From JAWLCA01 sp041687395 (GTDB taxonomy: Bacteria > Pseudomonadota > Alphaproteobacteria > Rhodobacterales > Rhodobacteraceae): a stretch of DNA of 64,000 nucleotides. The stretch covers positions 62,001 through 126,000 of the forward strand of contig JAWLCA010000011.1 of the NCBI GenBank assembly GCA_041687395.1, in the 5' to 3' direction. This document shows positions 61,740 through 64,000 of this stretch, piece after piece (position 1 is the stretch's first letter; each line of letters opens with the position of its first letter). Below the pieces are notes generated by a model. It did no database searches. It was given only the letters and a program-made list of their open reading frames with translations, and was not told the origin of the DNA. Both the position numbers and the translations under genes were made by a program.

Positions 61740-63509
61740 ATGGGAATGGCGGCGATGACAGCGGAAATGACCGGCGCAAAGATGGTGGTGCAGGCGCTGA
61801 AGGATCAGGGCGTCGAGGTGATCTTCGGCTATCCCGGCGGCGCGGTGCTGCCGATCTATGACGAGATCTTCCAGCAGAACGACATTCGCCACATCCTTGT
61901 GCGGCACGAACAGGGCGCCGTGCATGCGGCCGAAGGCTATGCGCGCTCGACGGGGAAGCCCGGCGTCGTGCTGGTGACCTCTGGTCCCGGCGCCACGAAC
62001 GCCGTCACTGGGATCACCGATGCGCTGATGGATTCGATCCCGCTGGTCGTGCTGACCGGCCAGGTGCCGACTTTCATGATCGGGAACGATGCGTTCCAAG
62101 AGGCCGACACCGTCGGGATCACCCGTCCCTGCACCAAGCACAACTGGCTGGTGAAAGATACCGAGGCGCTGTCGCAGACCCTGCATCAGGCGTTTCATGT
62201 CGCAACTCAGGGGCGCCCCGGGCCGGTTCTGGTCGACATCCCCAAGGATGTGCAGTTTGCAACCGGCACCTACACGCCGCCCGAAAAGGCAAAGGTGTCG
62301 CATTACCAGCCCAGAAAGAAGGGCGACGAGGCCGCGATCGCGGCGCTGGTCGAGCTGATGGAGACAGCCGGGCGGCCGATCTTCTACACCGGCGGCGGCG
62401 TCATCAACTCGGGCCCCGAGGCCAGCCGTTTGCTGCGCGAGCTGGTCGCGGCGACAGGCTTCCCGATCACCTCGACCCTGATGGGACTGGGCGCCTACCC
62501 GGCCAGCGGAAAGGCCTGGATCGGCATGCTGGGAATGCACGGGCTTTACGAGGCAAACCTCGCAATGCACGGCTGCGACCTGATGATCAACATCGGCGCG
62601 CGCTTCGATGACCGGATCACCGGTCGTATCGCCGATTTCAGCCCCAATTCGAAGAAGGCGCATATCGACATCGACGCGTCATCCCTGAACAAGGTGATCC
62701 ATACCGACATCCCAATTCTGGGCGATGTGGCCACCGTTCTGGAAGACCTGCTGCGCATCTGGAAGGCGCGCGGAAGCAAGGTGAACCGCGCCGCCCTGCC
62801 GAAGTGGTGGCAGCAGATCGAGGAGTGGCGCAAGGTCGACTGCCTGGCGTTCAAACCTTCGCCCAGGACGATCAAGCCGCAGCATGCCCTTACCCGGCTT
62901 GAAGCGCTGACCAAGGGCATGGACCGCTACATCTGCACCGAGGTCGGTCAGCATCAGATGTGGGCGGCCCAGTATCTAGGCTTCGAGGATCCGAACCGCT
63001 GGATGACAAGCGGCGGACTGGGCACCATGGGCTACGGTCTTCCTGCCTCGATCGGTGTGCAGATCGCCCATCCCGACGCAGTGGTGATCAACGTCGCCGG
63101 CGAAGCGTCCTGGCTGATGAACATGCAGGAGATGGGCACGGCGGTGCAGTATCGCGCGCCTGTCAAGCAGTTCATCCTGAACAACGAGCGCCTCGGCATG
63201 GTCCGCCAGTGGCAGGAGTTGCTTCACGGTGAGCGCTATAGCCACAGCTGGTCCGAGGCGCTGCCCGATTTCGTGAAGCTGGCCGAGGCTTTTGGCTGCA
63301 AGGGCATCAAGTGCAGCGACCCCGATGACCTGGACGAGGCGATCCGCGAGATGCTGGCCTACGACGGTCCGGTGATCTTCGACTGCCTTGTCGAGAAGCA
63401 CGAGAACTGCTTCCCGATGATCCCTTCGGGCGCCCCGCACAACGAGATGTTGCTGGGCGAGGCCGACACGCAGGGCGCAATCGGGGCGCGCGGCGCGGTG
63501 CTGGTCTAG
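61740..63509 (+). CDS. ilvB: Acetolactate synthase, large catalytic subunit
   Basis: The protein has 589 residues. ThDP-enzyme features: VEVIFGYPGGAVLPIYDEIF, the catalytic Glu in ILVRHEQGAVHAAEGYA, LVTSGPGATNAVTGITDALM and the C-terminal ThDP/magnesium site around INVAGEASWLMNMQE. It condenses pyruvate to acetolactate (or with 2-oxobutyrate) in Val, Leu and Ile synthesis. ATGs at 61740, 61746 and 61755 are possible; 61740 is used. The attenuator lies directly upstream. Confidence 0.96.
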   Translation: MGMAAMTAEMTGAKMVVQALKDQGVEVIFGYPGGAVLPIYDEIFQQNDIRHILVRHEQGAVHAAEGYARSTGKPGVVLVTSGPGATNAVTGITDALMDSIPLVVLTGQVPTFMIGNDAFQEADTVGITRPCTKHNWLVKDTEALSQTLHQAFHVATQGRPGPVLVDIPKDVQFATGTYTPPEKAKVSHYQPRKKGDEAAIAALVELMETAGRPIFYTGGGVINSGPEASRLLRELVAATGFPITSTLMGLGAYPASGKAWIGMLGMHGLYEANLAMHGCDLMINIGARFDDRITGRIADFSPNSKKAHIDIDASSLNKVIHTDIPILGDVATVLEDLLRIWKARGSKVNRAALPKWWQQIEEWRKVDCLAFKPSPRTIKPQHALTRLEALTKGMDRYICTEVGQHQMWAAQYLGFEDPNRWMTSGGLGTMGYGLPASIGVQIAHPDAVVINVAGEASWLMNMQEMGTAVQYRAPVKQFILNNERLGMVRQWQELLHGERYSHSWSEALPDFVKLAEAFGCKGIKCSDPDDLDEAIREMLAYDGPVIFDCLVEKHENCFPMIPSGAPHNEMLLGEADTQGAIGARGAVLV

Positions 63510-63537
63510 AAACAAACGCAGCAGGAGAATACCGGGC

Positions 63538-64000
63538 ATGTCGCCTTTGAAAATCCAACAGGGCTCGTCGAAGCACTCTGCCTATGACCTGCGCACGCCC
63601 TATGCCGACGTTCAGGAAACGCACACGCTCGCGGTGCTCGTGGACAACGAAAGCGGCGTTCTTGCGCGCGTGATCGGCCTGTTCTCGGGCAGGGGCTACA
63701 ACATCGACAGCCTCACCGTGGCCGAAGTGGATCACGAGGGCCATCGCTCGCGCATCACCATCGTCACCACCGGCACGCCCCAGGTGATCGAACAGATCAA
63801 GGCGCAGCTTGCTCGCATGGTGCCGGTGCATGACGTGCATGACCTGACGGTCGAAGGCCCGGCCGTGCAGCGCGAGCTCGCACTTTTCAAGGTCGCGGGC
63901 AAAGGCGATGCGCGGATCGAGGCCCTGCGACTGGCGGAGATCTTTAGGGCGAACGTGGTCGACTCGACGCTGGAAAGCTTCGTGTTCGAGATCACAGGCA
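63538..64000 (+). CDS. ilvH: Acetolactate synthase, small regulatory subunit, 3' truncated
   Basis: The frame is open from the ATG at 63538 to the window edge (154 codons). The ACT domain reads THTLAVLVDNESGVLARVIG, then GLFSGRGYNIDSLTVAEVDH and further family segments such as ARMVPVHDVHDL. It binds valine and regulates IlvB. It has a good ribosome site (CAGGAG) 28 bases after ilvB. The C-terminus is outside the window. Confidence 0.95.
   Translation, partial: MSPLKIQQGSSKHSAYDLRTPYADVQETHTLAVLVDNESGVLARVIGLFSGRGYNIDSLTVAEVDHEGHRSRITIVTTGTPQVIEQIKAQLARMVPVHDVHDLTVEGPAVQRELALFKVAGKGDARIEALRLAEIFRANVVDSTLESFVFEITG

Overview
The window is a 64 kb piece of a GC-rich alphaproteobacterial chromosome, almost certainly from the Rhodobacterales (Rhodobacteraceae/Roseobacter type). 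The evidence is gene order: argS-SPOR-nagZ-scpA-scpB, ftsW-murG-murC-DUF2484-murB-ddl-ftsQ-ftsA-ftsZ-lpxC-bamD-recN, and hemB, mfd, glnE and bpt with sequences typical of that order. No rRNA, tRNA, CRISPR array, prophage or insertion sequence was seen. Gene density is high, with many 1-4 base stop/start overlaps.

Layout. 1-3874: end of a polyamine-type ABC permease, mazG, an orphan iron-binding protein with its own promoter, and a nucleoside hydrolase. 3990-9438 (minus): argS, SPOR protein, nagZ, scpA, scpB and a small basic ORF. 9771-11297: an acyl-CoA synthetase. 11394-16571 (minus): a complete oligopeptide/nickel-type ABC importer with a double ATPase. 16865-25906 (plus): a TAXI-type TRAP transporter, acetate kinase coupled to it by overlap, and a three-subunit molybdenum sulfite dehydrogenase (soeABC). 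An MFS exporter follows. 27321-31345 (minus): mfd and a small membrane protein. 31460-33165 (plus): hemB and a SYLF lipoprotein. 33155-46716 (minus): recN, bamD, lpxC and the second half of the division/cell-wall cluster. 46859-55861 (minus): a FliM/FliN-type protein, a transporter-fused histidine kinase with a two-TM partner and a receiver-only regulator, an XRE regulator of the short-chain acyl type, a small unknown protein, and glnE. 55957-58020 (plus): YbaK-like deacylase, DUF2852 protein and leucyl/arginyl-protein transferase. 58132-61247: a DctP-type TRAP transporter whose binding protein is convergent to its permeases. 61540-64000: the ilvBH operon behind a leader-peptide attenuator.

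The most interesting stretch is 16865-25906. Acetate kinase (acetyl phosphate to acetate plus ATP) and SoeABC (sulfite to sulfate, electrons to quinone) handle the two products of sulfoacetaldehyde acetyltransferase. They sit beside an uncharacterised TAXI-TRAP importer, which suggests a C2-sulfonate uptake and dissimilation locus whose desulfonating enzyme lies elsewhere. Upstream of soeA are four 8-mers at an exact 11-base period, a likely helically phased operator. Other regulatory finds are the ilv leader peptide and terminator, a possible operator inside the iron-binding-protein promoter, two imperfect inverted repeats before the DUF2852 gene, and two perfect palindromes sharing the core CACGCGTG between convergent genes.
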